From Eutreptiella sp. 'Long Island Sound 2002' (lineage: Eukaryota; Euglenozoa; Euglenophyceae; Eutreptiales; Eutreptiaceae), in assembly GCA_964036045.1 (NCBI GenBank), contig OZ038381.1, positions 146,763,596-146,827,595 on the forward strand: a stretch of 64,000 nt of DNA. The letters run 5' to 3'. Under the pieces are notes generated by a model, which saw only the letters and a program-made list of their open reading frames with translations, was not told the origin of the DNA and did not search any database. Made by a program: the position numbers and the translations under genes. Of the stretch, positions 33,406-44,110 are shown piece by piece. Position 1 is the first letter of the stretch, and every line of letters begins with the position of its first letter.

Positions 33406-34005
33406 TTAGGCACATGACCGGCATGGGGAGGTGGTGATGGTCGCGGTTCTCCGAGTGGAGTAGGAGGAGCTGTAGTGCCGGGCACCTCGGGCTATAATCC
33501 TGGCCACCGCCGCATTGCCGTACGTGCCCGGCCGCGGCGGTGGGACGTGCGGCTGTTGGGCGCGCCGTGCCAACGGCACGAGGCTGCGGGGGAGCGGAAT
33601 GCCCCTCCACGTGAGATAAGCTGCCATCAGCCTCTTGGGCGCCCCCTCGATCAGGGCCCCGCTGCAGGGGAAGAAAACCCCCCATTCGCCGCCACCGGTG
33701 CCGTTGACAACCCCCATGGCCCACACCGCGTCCCCCACCAGCCAGCTGAAGGTGAACGGGATGCGGGTGGTGAGGGTGACGACGGTGGTGCAGTAGTTGT
33801 TGAGGTTCATGGTGCTGACAGGCCCCCAACTGTCTGACAGATTGCCAACGGGGGGTAGACTGCCCAATGGCGCGTCGTTATAATGTTCGTAGTCCGGAAC
33901 GTAAATCGTGGGGCCCGCCCCACCGACTCGCAGCGCCCATGTTGGTGCGCGCCAGGGGGGGCGGGGTGGTGGTGTCGCCTGGTCCTCGTCGCCGAGGACG
34001 TCCAA
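33406..34005 (-). pseudogene. unrecognised 199-codon ORF in family Q
   Basis: This frame is less repetitive than its surroundings (PTIYVPDYEHYNDAPLGS, FTFSWLVGDAVWAMGVVNG, GVFFPCSGALIEGAPKRL), with mixed hydrophobic stretches. It lies between the C-terminal LINE domain and the Pro-rich region. No family is recognised and no second copy is in the window. Confidence 0.35.
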
Positions 34006-34419
34006 CCACTCAACGTCGGGGCTGTCCCCCGCGTCATGCCCCCAGACATTCTGGGGAATTAGGGTGCGCAGTGTGTCGAGCGTGAGGTCGTCAGATTGTG
34101 TTTCGGGTGGCGGCGGTGCTGTGCAGAGGGGATGCGGCCGTCGGCGGAGTGGACAGGCATGAAAGTGCGTGATGCACCGGCTGCAGAACCGGTGCAGCTG
34201 CTCAACGCCGCCGCAGCTGAGGTCATGCCCAAGGAGCGGGGAGCCGTTCTCGTCAAGTATCTCCCAGCAGACGCCGCACGGGTTCCCTGGCCGGAGATGT
34301 GGAGCTTCACAGTCGGGCTTCCTGAGGAGAGGTACGGTTCATGGGACGATCAGGTCACTGTACGGGAGGGCGCGCCCTTCGGTGCAGTATGGTGTGGTGG
34401 GTGGTGCGGTGGCAGTTTC

Positions 34420-34812
34420 CCGGTGGTTGCCGTATGCCTGTGTGTGTGGTTAGTCGCTGGGCTGCCCGTGCTGGTAATGGATGAGGAGGTTGTAATACAT
34501 ATCGCAGTCGTGGGAGGTCTGTTGTGCTTCTTGTGCGTACACCTGGACGCGGTGCTGTAGCTGTGTGTCCGCTCTCTTGACGGCGGTGAGTTGCATGTGA
34601 CGTACTGTGGCTAGGGGTTCTGGGGCGTGGTTGGCAATGACCCTGTAGAGCTGGAGTGGCACCGCTCCCCGGAGGACTACTTCCTCGATCTCCGGTTGCC
34701 GCATTAGGTGCCGGACCTCATTTGTCAGTCGCGCGGTCGGGCCCCATCCGGCGTGTTGTGCTATGGTGTCCGCCGGTGTCCACGTGGCCAGGTGGTTGCC
34801 TCCTTGGGCCAA
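34420..34812 (-). pseudogene. LINE ORF2 C-terminal helical domain
   Basis: The frame reads LATWTPADTIAQHAGWGP, then a helical part with RGAVPLQLYRVIANHAP. It aligns with the plus-strand copies after their CCHC motif (LVGWSPAETLRQHEGW, then RGAVTRTLHRHLAKHTES). The domain follows directly on the zinc motif in all copies. Function unknown. Confidence 0.6.
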
Positions 34813-36118
34813 CGGGTATTCTTTAAAGTGTTTTCATGTCTCTGGCTGTTGGTGATGGCAGAGGCATACGGTGTATTCCGGGGGTATGTCTATACCCCGT
34901 CGGCCATACCAGCGTGCCGCCCTATCTAAGAGGGGCAGTTGTTCAAGCAAGAGTTGGGCACGTCGTGTTTGTAGGTGTACGGGCAGCAGGGACGAGTCAA
35001 GAGATGAGAAATATAAAGCGGTCTGCAGCTTATGTTGGAGGTGGTTCATGAGGGTGTTGTCGGCTTGCCTGCCTCGGATGTGCTCCATGGTACAGATGGT
35101 TTGCGGGTAGTGGTATGCCTGTCCCGTGTCGTTGTATATTTGGTCGTCTGGTAACCAGGCTGGTGGCTCCCCAGGATGTGGGATCGGTGGTAGGTGTTGG
35201 ACGTGTGTGTGCATGTGGTCCTGTAGCGGCGGATCCTCGCCGTCCGGCATATGCTCGGCAAGCTGATTGTGGGCGTGTAAGTCTATGTGTCCGTTGCCTA
35301 GGCTGTACCGATGGGACTCTTGTTTAACGAGGTGTAAGACGACTGTTTGGGGAGGCTTCGTAAAGCCACCAAGAGGTGTAGGGTCTCGGTGCATAAGTCG
35401 GAGTCAGTCGCCTTGTGCAGGGGGTGCCGGGCCAGTTTGCGGATGATCTGGAAGTCTTGCCTCCTTGGGCCAACGGGTATTCTTTAAAGTGTTTTCATGT
35501 CTCTGGCTGTTGGAGATGGCAGAGGCATACGGTGTATTCCGGGGGTATGTCTATACCCCGTCGGCCATACCAGCGTGCCGCCCTATCTAAGAGGGGCAGT
35601 TGTTCAAGCAAGAGTTGGGCACGTCGTGTTTGTAGGTGTACGGGCAGCAGGGACGAGTCAAGAGATGAGAAGTATAAAGCGGTCTGCAGCTTATGTTGGA
35701 GGTGGTTCATGAGGGTGTTGTCGGCTTGCCTGCCTCGGATGTGCTCCATGGTACAGATGGTTTGCGGGTAGTGGTATGCCTGTCCCGTGTCGTTGTATAT
35801 TTGGTCGTCTGGTAACCAGGCTGGTGGCTCCCCAGGATGTGGGATCGGTGGTAGGTGTTGGACGTGTGTGTGCATGTGGTCCTGTAGCGGCGGATCCTCG
35901 CTGTCCGGCATATGCTCGGCAAGCTGATTGTGGGCGTGTAAGTCTATGTGTCTGTTGCCTAGGCTGTACCGATGGGACTCTTGTTTAACGAGGTGTAAGA
36001 CGACTGTTTGGGGAGGCTTCGTAAAGCCACCAAGAGGTGTAGGGTCTCGGTGCATAAGCTGGAGTCAGTCGCCTCGTGCAGGGGGTCCTGGGCCAGTTTG
36101 CGGATGATCTGGAAGTCC
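34797..36118 (-). repeat. 661-bp tandem duplication within ORF2
   Basis: The segment 34,797-35,457 is repeated at 35,458-36,118 with only a few differences (for example CCGTCC/CTGTCC and TCCGTTGCC/TCTGTTGCC). It covers the end of RNase H and the CCHC region. Because 661 is not a multiple of three, it shifts the reading frame. Confidence 0.9.
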
Positions 36119-36400
36119 ACCGCCGCGTCTACTACAACCCACACACGGTGCGCGTGGTCTTGGGGTTGTTGGTGGGTGTCATTGACGGCGTCCATGATGA
36201 TCGCCAGTGTCTTCAGTTCCCCGCGAGAGGAGGCCCCGAAGAAGGTGGCCCCTGTGAGGTGGTGTTGGTGCAGTCGGCCTGTCCTGTCCGTCCGCAACTC
36301 CAAAGCTGCCCCCCCGGCCGCTGGGGTGAGGCTCATGATGCCAGAGGGATCCGCAAAAATGATGGTGTTGCGGTCGTCCGAGCATGGCAGGCGGCATGGC
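34834..36400 (-). pseudogene. LINE RNase H and CCHC motif (duplicated)
   Basis: RNase H shows Asp in IIFADPSGI, Glu in SRGELKTLAIIMDA, Asp in RVWVVVDAAVDF and, after a frame change, the C-terminal box VKQESHRYSLGNRHIDLHAH. A zinc motif follows: CLCH, then ETWKHFKEYPL, where the last Cys is replaced by Tyr (the plus-strand copies read CPCD...HFKKCPL). The 3' half is present twice. This domain digests RNA in the hybrid during reverse transcription. Confidence 0.7.
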
Positions 36401-37780
36401 GTCGTTGGCTGGTAGGCGTGGACGCGTGCTCTTTGTTCCGTGTTGGCCCACGGCGTGGTGCTGGCCGGTTGGAGTCTTCGGGTAGCGTAGACGCCTACTC
36501 TCTTGCGGATGATTCCGGGTGCCGCTGGGTTCATGCGTACATAGTCGTTGTTCCCTTCGTGGCCTTGTGTGAGGTCGCCGTACACATGTTGGAGCAGGTA
36601 CGCTTTCTGTGGGTCGAATGTGGGCCATTCGACTGTCTGCCAGTCCTGGACTTGGGAGAAGCGGTGTTTAACCGGGTAAGCGAATGTTTCCGGTGTGGTG
36701 CTGCGGTGTTTGGCCAGCACCAGGAAGGTAATGGCTGGGTGCTTGGTGTCCCACGCTCCCCGGTGGAATCTCCATTCCGCCGCGGGGCTGGGGCCCCGCG
36801 TCACTGTGGCCCTGTCCTTCGGTGAGGCCCGTTCGAAGTGTGTGTGCAGCCACCGGTGTTGTTCCGGGGTAGCGTGGGCTGTTGGTATGTGGTGGTAGCG
36901 CGCTAGAGGAGGGGCCATGGGGTGCCTAGTGCTTGGGGCCCACATCTCTAGCAAGTGGTGGGGGTGCCCGTCAGGTTGTCCTGCGACAGCGGTGGCGGAC
37001 AGAAGGTTCGTGTCGTGGGCGGCGGTACCATCCACAACTTGCCCCGCGCTCTGCCAGGTCGCAAAGTGGTTTTGAGTCTGTTGGGTGCCAGGAGGAGTAC
37101 CGCTGGCACTGTGGCGCCTGGTACATACTCCACTTGTTCCGGCGGCCGATGGTGGGCCTGGTTCCCGCGTGGTGGGGCCTGTGGTAGTTGCCGCTTGTGC
37201 GTGCTCCAAAGCAGGTTGTATGCCTCACGTACTTCCCCATCGGTCCGCTGTGGCTGTCCAGTTCGTGTGGCGGTGTTTGTGCATGTGACCTTCCAGGACC
37301 AACTTGTTGGGCCAGTCTGGGTGCTGAGGGAAGGGGACGTGGTGTGTGCCCACTCATAGGGGGGCCCGCATCCTGTTCGGGGTGACTTGTACGAGGTGTA
37401 GGGTGGTGCCCACCAGGTCCAGAGTGGTGGTGCTTCCCGTTGGGGACTGTCCTGTTGAGGACTTCCTCCAGGACCACTTGCGGATCGTTGGTTAATTTGC
37501 CGTCTTGCAGGCGTACCGCCTTGATGCCTCGGTGGCCTGTTTCTCCCAGGACTTTGTCCACGTGTTTTAAGGACTTGTAGGGTTGGAGATTTCGAAAGTA
37601 GCTTTGCTGTCCGTGTGCTAGCTCCTTTGCCCGGCGGACGGGCCACTCCCTGGGTTGCCGGCGTGTGGTGTCCAGCCGTGCGGCAATGTCCTGGGCATCA
37701 TGCTGGGCTTGCGGGTCATGTGAGTGCACTGCTGTATGTAGTGCCCGCTTGTTGCGCCATATGGCTGTAACCAGGGATCG
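36401..37780 (-). pseudogene. LINE linker; RT not found
   Basis: Near 37,500 is GIKAVRLQDGKLTNDPQVV, typical of the stretch between endonuclease and RT in LINE ORF2. The open frame from 37,209 then continues with TFDPQKAYLLQHVYGDLTQG and runs into RNase H. No RT motif (FRPI, YxDD) is visible in any minus frame here, suggesting deletion of the RT core. Confidence 0.5.
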
Positions 37781-38854
37781 TCAGTCTTGATGCGGGGTGG
37801 CGTCGTCCCGTGCGCACCTGTGTTTTCCGTGGAGGCTGCACGCCGTGGCCGGTTGTCGCATGGCAAGGTTGAGGTTTGTCCCGTCTTGTTGGCACAGGAT
37901 GGGTTGCACCGTGCGGTAATACGCCATCCATCTATGTGTGTCATGCTCGTCTGGTGGTCTAATGCGTGGTTGTTCTTCGTGGTCCATGTCTTCCATGGAG
38001 GCCGTGGTTACTCGAAGTACCTTGATTTGTACCTCCAGGGGCCTATGTCTGGTTACCTTGGACGGCAGGTCGTGGTATTGCGCTCGTGCTACCTCGACGT
38101 GTGCCGAGTCCGTGTAGCAGAGGTCGATGCGGTGGTCTGTGTGAGGGCTGGCCTCGTAGAGAGGCTGTGAGGTCCTGCAGGCCCATGTGTTGCATGGCCA
38201 TTTGCACCGCTGTGTCCTCGGGCTTTGCCGCCCCCCGCAATTGTCCGCTGGTGGGGCCGCGTTGAAGTCTCCTATGATGACAGTCGGCCCCATCATGGCA
38301 AGTTGCCGGTAGACCACCATGAAGTGTTCGAGGAATGTCTCTGTGGCGTCTCCAAAGGGGACATGTACGTTGATGGCATTTAGCTGCCACTTTGGGCCGA
38401 CCAGTTCATATGCTGCCAGGCGGCCTTCTACGCCCAGGTGGTGGTGGACGTGTACTTGGACCTCACTTTTGTGGGATATGGGCAGTCCCTTGACCCATGT
38501 GGTGCGGTATTGGTGTCCTGTCCTGGTGAGGATGGGGGTTAGGCTTGGGTGGGTTGCCTGGGTTTTGAGGGCCTGTTCGTGCGGCACCATTGCGTCTGGG
38601 TCGCACCTCCCCATGACAGGCACGTCTTGCAGGTCTGGAGCTTTGTCTGTGTCGTACAGGGCACCTGGTTCGTTGAGGGACATGAGAGTGACGAGCGCAT
38701 TGGTGACTTCGTGGGTGTGCGCCTTGGTGTCCCTCGGGGGCCCCTTGCGCGGCGTGGTAGTAGTCATTGTCCCTGGCGCAGTTTTGAGGCTAATTGCTGC
38801 TGCCACGCGTTGCTCCTCGACTACATTCGGCTCCTCCAGCCATGCCTGTGGCAC
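37781..38854 (-). pseudogene. APE-type LINE endonuclease
   Basis: The 357-codon frame has the apurinic-endonuclease fold motifs in order: LNAINVHVPFGDA, VIIGDFNAAPPADN (the GDFN motif near 38,270), DHRIDLCYTDS, and RHRPLEVQI with the final His region. This enzyme nicks the target so that reverse transcription can be primed. A one-base insertion near 38,890 relative to the 46-kb copy disconnects it from its upstream sequence. Confidence 0.8.
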
Positions 38855-39116
38855 GTCACCCGTCCAGACGCTGGCCGACGGTACTTGGTTTGGCGGGTGT
38901 GTGGAGCTGTACCGGGCACTTGGGGAACTGCCTGTCGTCCCAGAGTTCGAGGTTCGAGGTTTCCGCTTTCGAGCCCCACTCCAGGAGCGCCTGCCATTTG
39001 ATCTTCAGCTGCAGTTGCCATGTTGGCCCGGAGTGGCCAGTCTGCCCTGTATCTTGCCCGAAAACCATACAAATTGCTTCGCTTGTCCTTTGAGCGAGGC
39101 CCCGAACACTCCTCTT
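38855..39116 (-). pseudogene. start of ORF2 and end of ORF1, truncated
   Basis: Nearly identical to 46,380-46,640. The match ends at about 39,113, where (AGGT)4 follows. The element is thus 5'-truncated exactly at the tail of its neighbour. Confidence 0.7.
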
Positions 39117-39684
39117 AGGTAGGTAGGTAGGTATCTTCGGGAGCTCGGGATGCCTCCTTTGACGGTGCAGGAAGAAGGTCTTACCAAGGGGACGTCCTGT
39201 CCCTCCCACTGCCCTATGTTAGGTGCCTCTTGAGCCGCTCCCGCATGTGCTTGGGAAGGCATTGTCGCGGCCACCCGGTCCATGTGTCCCAGGTGGGAGG
39301 GTGTCCCCACATGTGTCCATGAGTAGGGCCACATGCCCCCTCCTTCGGGCGGCAGCTCTGGGGGCTGCCCAGCCGTGTGGAGTATCTCTCGCCACAAGGG
39401 GTATTGCTCCCGCTTGTCTACGGTACGACCGCCTCACCCTTGTGGCTTGAGTTGCGGGGCCGCTCCGCTTGGCAGGCGACCCCCTCCTGGACTGTGTACC
39501 GGCTCGCCTGTCACCGGTTGCATCCATGGCTCCGGGTGACGTTTGCCATGGTCCCCGATGCAGCCTGGCCGGGCTCGGACCAGCAGCCTTGGAGTACCGC
39601 TCCTGCGACTGGCCCGGTGGGTCGGCTGGGTCGCCCCAGTGTGTCCGACCCATGGGGTGTTGGTTCTTTCCTGTCCCCCGACCG
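39117..39684 (-). repeat. family Q 3' tail and (ACCT)4
   Basis: (AGGT)4 lies at 39,117-39,132 and the tail runs to the satellite. It matches 15,196-15,780 and 57,126-57,700, including GGTCTTACCAAGGGG (the plus-strand form of the shared word). Confidence 0.75.
39219..39653 (-). CDS. 144-codon ORF conserved in the family Q tail, copy 2
   Basis: Begins MGRTHWGDPADPPGQ and ends SGSRGT, with the same length as the ORF at 15,243-15,677. Arg/Ala/Gly-rich; no family recognised. It may be a by-product of T depletion. Confidence 0.3.
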   Translation of the reverse strand: MGRTHWGDPADPPGQSQERYSKAAGPSPARLHRGPWQTSPGAMDATGDRRAGTQSRRGSPAKRSGPATQATRVRRSYRRQAGAIPLVARDTPHGWAAPRAAARRRGHVALLMDTCGDTLPPGTHGPGGRDNAFPSTCGSGSRGT

Positions 39685-42600
39685 CCCTACGTGTGTGCGG
39701 TGTCCTGGGCCTCCCGGCTCCTGTTCACCGGTGTGCCCGCTCGGTGTGTTGTGTCGGGTGTGCGGCGTCCTGGGCCTTCCGGCTCCTGTTCACCGGTGTG
39801 CCCGCTCGGTGTGGTGTGTTGCGTGTGCGGTGTCCTGGGCCTCCCGGCTCCTGTTCACCGGTGCGCCCGCTCGGTGTGTTGTGTTGTGTGTGCGGTGTCC
39901 TGGGCCTCCCGGCTCCTGTTCACCGGTGTGCCCGCTCGGTGTGTTGTGTTGCGTGTGCGGTGTCCTGGGCCTCCCGGCTCCTGTTCACCGGTGTGCCCGC
40001 TCGGTGTGTTGTGTTGCGTGTGCGGTGTCCTGGGCCTCCCGGCTCCTGTTCACCGGTGCGCCCGCTCGGTGTGTTGTGTTGCGTGTGCGGTGTCCTGGGC
40101 CTCCCGGCTTCTGTTCACCGGTGTGCCCCCTCGGTGTGTTGTGTTGCGTGTGCGGCGTCCTGGGCCTCCTGGCTCCTGTTCACCAGTGTGCCCACTCGGT
40201 GTGTTGTGTTGCGTGTGCGGTGTCCTGGGCCTCCTGGCTCCTGTTCACCGGTGTGCCCGCTCGGTGTGTTGCGTTGCGTGTGCGGTGTCCTGGGCCTCCC
40301 GGCTCCTGTTCACCGGTGTACCCGCTCGGTGTGTTGTTTTGCGTGTGCGGTGTCCTGGGCCTCCCGGCTCCTGTTCACCAGTGTGCCTGCTCGGTGTGTT
40401 GTGTTGCGTGTGCGGTGTCCTGGGCCTCCCGGCTCCTGTTCACCGGTGTGCCCGCTCGCTGTGTTGTGTTGCGTGTGCGGTGTCCTGGGCCTCCCGGCTC
40501 CTGTTCACCTGTGCGCCCGCTCGGTGTGTTGTGTTGGGTGTGCGGTGTCCTGGGCCTCCTGGCTCCTGTTCACCGGTGTGCCCGCTCGGTGTGTTGTGTT
40601 GCGTGTGCGGTGTCCTGGGCCTCCTGCCTCCTGTTCACCGGTGTGCCCGCTCGTTGTGTTGTGTTGCGTGTGCGGTGTCCTGGGCCTCCTGGCTCCTGTT
40701 CACCGGTGTGCCCGCTCGGTGTGTTGTGTTGCGTGTGCGGCGTCCTGGGCCTCCTGGCTCCTGTTGACCGGTGTGCCCGCTCGGTGTGTTGTGTTGCGTG
40801 TGCGGTGTCCTGGGCCTCCCGGCTCCTGTTCACCGGTGCGCCCGCTCGGTGTGTTGTGTTGCGTGTGCGGTGTCCTGGGCCTCCTGGCTCCTGTTCACCG
40901 GTGTGCCCGCTCGGTGTGTTGTGTTGCGTGTGCGGTGTCCTGGGCCTCCCGGCTCCTGTTCACCGGTGCGCCCGCTCGGTGTGTTGTGTTGCGTGTGCGG
41001 TGTCCTGGGCCTCCTGGCTCCTGTTCACCGGTGTGCCCGCTCGGTGTGTTGTGTTGCGTGTGCGGTGTCCTGGGCCTCCTGCCTCCTGTTCACCGGTGTG
41101 CCCGCTCGTTGTGTTGTGTTGCGTGTGCGGTGTCCTGGGCCTCCTGGCTCCTGTTCACCGGTGTGCCCGCTCGGTGTGTTGTGTTGCGTGTGCGGCGTCC
41201 TGGGCCTCCTGGCTCCTGTTGACCGGTGTGCCCGCTCGGTCTGTTGTGTTGCGTGTGCGGTGTCCTGGGCCACCTGGCTCCTGTTCACCGGTGTGCCCGC
41301 TCGGTGTGTTGTGTTGCGTGTGCGGTGTCCTGGGCCTCCCGGCACCTGTTCACCGGTGTGCCCGCTCGGTGTGTTGCGTTGCGTGTGCGGTGTCCTGGGC
41401 CTCCCGGCTCCTGTTCGACGGTGTGCCCGCTCGGTGTGTGTTTTTTTTTTTTTTTTTTTTTTTGCGTGTGCGGTGTCCTGGGTTTCCCGGCTCCTGTTCA
41501 CCGGTGTGCCCGCTCGTTGTGTTGTGTTGCGTGTGCGGCGTCCTGGGCCTCTTGGCTCCTGTTCACCGGTGTGCCCGCTCGGTGTGTTGTGTTGCGTGTG
41601 CGGTGTCCTGGGCCTCCTGGCTCCTGTTCACCGGTGTGCCCGCTCGGTGTGTTGTGTTGCGTGTGCGGCGTCCTGGGCCTCCCGGCTCCTGTTCACCGGT
41701 GTGCCCGCTCGGTGTGTTGTGTTGCGTGTGCGGTGTCCTGGGCCTCCTGGCTCCTGTTCACCGGTGTGCCCGCTCGGTGTGTTGTGTTGCGTGTGCGGTG
41801 TCCTGGGCCTCCCGGCTCCTGTTCACCGGTGTGCCCGCTCGGTGTGTTGCGTTGCGTGTGCGGTGTCCTGGGCCTCCCGGCTCCTGTTCACCGGTCTGCC
41901 CGCTCGGTGTGTGTTTTTTTTTTTTTTTTTTTTTGCGTGTGCGATGTCCTGGGTTTCCCGGCTCCTGTTCACCGGTGTGCCCGCTCGGTGTGTTGTGTTG
42001 CGTGTGCGGTGTCCTGGGCCTCCTGGCTCCTGTTCACCGGTGTGCCCGCTCGGTGTGTTGTGTTGCGTGTGCGGCGTCCTGGGCCTCCTGGCTCCTGTTC
42101 ACCGGTGTGCCCGCTCGCTGTGTTGTGTTGCGTGTGCGGTGTCCTGGGCCTCCTGGCTCCTGTTCACCGGTGTGCCCGCTCGTTGTGTTGTGTTGCGTGT
42201 GCGGCGTCCTGGGCCTCCTGGCTCCTGTTCACCGGTGTGCCCGCTCGGTGTGTTGTGTTGCGTGTGCGGTGTCCTGGGCCTCCCGGCTCCTGTTCACCGG
42301 TGTGCCCGCTCGGTGTGTTGTGTTGCGTGTGCGGTGTCCTGGGCCTCCTGGCTCCTGTTCACCGGTGTGCCCGCTCGGTGTGTTGTGTTGCGTGTGCGGT
42401 GTTCTGGGCCTCCCGGTTCCCGTTCACCGGTGTGCCCGCTCGGTGTGTTGTGCTGCGTGTGCGGCGTCCTGGGCCTCCTGGCTCCTGTTCACCGGTGTGC
42501 CCGCTCGGTGTGTTGTGTTGCGTGTGCGGTGTCCTCGGCCTCCTGGCTCCTGTTCACCGGTGTGCCCGCTCGGTGTGTTGTGTTGCGTGTGCGGCGTCCT

Positions 42601-43500
42601 GGGCCTCCTGGCTCCTGTTCACCGGTGTGCCCGCTCGTTGTGTTGTGTTGCGTGTGCGGTGTCCTGGGCCTCCTGGCTCCTGTTCACCGGTGTGCCCGCT
42701 CGTTGTGTTGTGTTGCGTGTGCGGCGTCCTGGGCCTCCTGGCTCCTGTTCACCGGTGTGCCCGCTCGGTGTGTTGTGTTGCGTGCGCGGTGTCCTGGGCC
42801 TCCTGGCTCCTGTTCACCGGTGTGCCCGCTCGGTGTGTTGTGTTGCGTGTGCGGCGTCCTGGGCCTCCTGGCTCCTGTTCACCGGTGTGCCCGCTCGTTG
42901 TGTTGCGTTGCGTGTGCGGTGTCCTGGGCCTCCCGGCTCCTGTTCACCGGTGTGCCCGCTCGTTGTGTTGTGTTGCGTGTGCGGCGTCCTGGGCCTCCTG
43001 GCTCCTGTTCACCGGTGTGCCCGCTCGTTGTGTTGTGTTGCGTGCGCGGCGTCCTGGGCCTCCTGGCTCCTGTTCACCAGTGTGCCCGCTCGGTGTGTTG
43101 TGTTGCGTGTGCGGCGTCCCCGGCCTCCTGGCTCCTGTTCACCGGTGTGCCCGCTCGGTGTGTTGCGTTGCGTGTGCGGTGTCCTGGGCCTCCCGGCTCC
43201 TGTTCACCGGTGTGCCCGCTCGGTGTGTTGTGTTGCGTGTGCGGCGTCCTGGGCCTCCTGGCTCCTGTTCACCGGTGTGCCCGCTCGTTGTGTTGTGTTG
43301 CGTGTGCGGCGTCCTGGGCCTCCTGGCTCCTGTTCACCGGTGTGCCCGCTCGGTGTGTTCTGTTGCGTGTGCGGCGTCCTGGGCCTCCTGGCTCCTGTTC
43401 ACCGGTGTGCCCGCTCGGTGTGTTGTGTTGCGTGTGCGGCGTCCTGGGCCTCCTGGCTCCTGTTCACCGGTGTGCACGCTCGGTGTGTTGTGTTGCTGTG
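39685..43500 (-). repeat. 65-bp satellite A, about 58 near-identical units
   Basis: The plus-strand unit runs TCCTGGGCCTCC...GTGTGCGGTG and contains a single A, in TTCACC, so no stop codon can form in any plus frame. As 65 leaves remainder 2 on division by 3, one frame reads all three phases every 195 bp. Units differ at a few fixed sites. Runs of 23 and 21 T interrupt two units at 41,441 and 41,914. The open frames of up to 1412 codons here are artefacts. Confidence 0.97.
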
Positions 43501-43514
43501 CGGGGCGTCGCTGC

Positions 43515-43672
43515 GGGGCGCTCACACGTCCATCCGGACGGCGGCTGGCGTAGCCGGTAAGGGCTGGGTACCCTCCGGGCGCACACACGTCCATCCGGAC
43601 GGCGGCTGTTCGTAGCCGGCAGGGGCTGGGTACCCTCCGGGCGCGCACTCGTCCATCCGGACGGCGGCTGGC
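43515..43672 (-). repeat. minisatellite B, about 61-bp units
   Basis: Three units carry CATCCGGACGGCGGCTG at 43,531, 43,592 and 43,654. It sits directly upstream, in element sense, of satellite A, as at 13.8-14.0 kb. Confidence 0.85.
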
Positions 43673-44110
43673 GTGCGTGTGCTTGCTCTTTGTGGCCGGG
43701 TCGGGCGGGCCGGCCTCCCGGGCGCATTGTGGTGCACCTCACCTTTTTCTTTGGCCGCTTTGTCTTTCTGCTTTGCTCGGCCCCCTCCGGGCTGGGGTTG
43801 CCCCCCTCTCTCCCGCTGCCCTTGCCGTTCCTCGTTGCCTTGGCGCTGTGCTTTGGTTGTTTTTCCCGGCCTCCCGCTGCCCGGCTCTTCGTGTGCTCGC
43901 GCCTCGTTGGTGTCTCCCGCTTGGCCGTTGGCTGCTCTTTGGTGGTGTCTCCCCCCCCCCCTCCCTTTTTGTGTCTCGCGGTTTCTGGCGCTCCTGCTTG
44001 GTGCCCTGGTGGTGTTTTTTTTTTTTTTCTTCCCCTTCTTCCCTTGTGCGCCTCCGCTTTCTCTGGTTTCCGGCCCCGGGTGCCCTGGGCCTCGGCGCTG
44101 TGCGTTGTTT
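43673..44110 (-). repeat. family Q 3' region, conserved block, copy 2
   Basis: The part at about 43,680-43,800 is the reverse complement of 13,075-13,190. The plus strand is almost free of A. No gene. Confidence 0.6.

Larger units (their letters stand above)
25270..39116 (-). mobile_element. long family Q LINE, nested and defective
   Basis: Read on the minus strand: an ORF start truncated at 39,116, endonuclease, linker, RNase H, CCHC and C-terminal domain, Pro-rich ORFs with a possible Ulp1-like region, a 3' region, then (ACCT)4 at 25,285-25,270. It carries a 661-bp internal duplication and a 1.7-kb TIR transposon. No reverse transcriptase YxDD motif was seen between linker and RNase H, so the RT appears deleted. 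Its 5' border abuts the (ACCT)4 end of another family Q unit. It could also be two adjoining elements. Confidence 0.6.

Noticed and set aside
39117-39132. Telomere repeat
   Set aside because: Only four AGGT units, not a known telomeric repeat, and found at several LINE ends; better explained as the LINE terminus.
39377-43615. Open frame of 1412 codons, with others of 929, 775, 559 and 432
   Set aside because: All are readings of the 65-bp satellite, whose A-poor strand cannot form stops; three frames are open at once and no frame is favoured.
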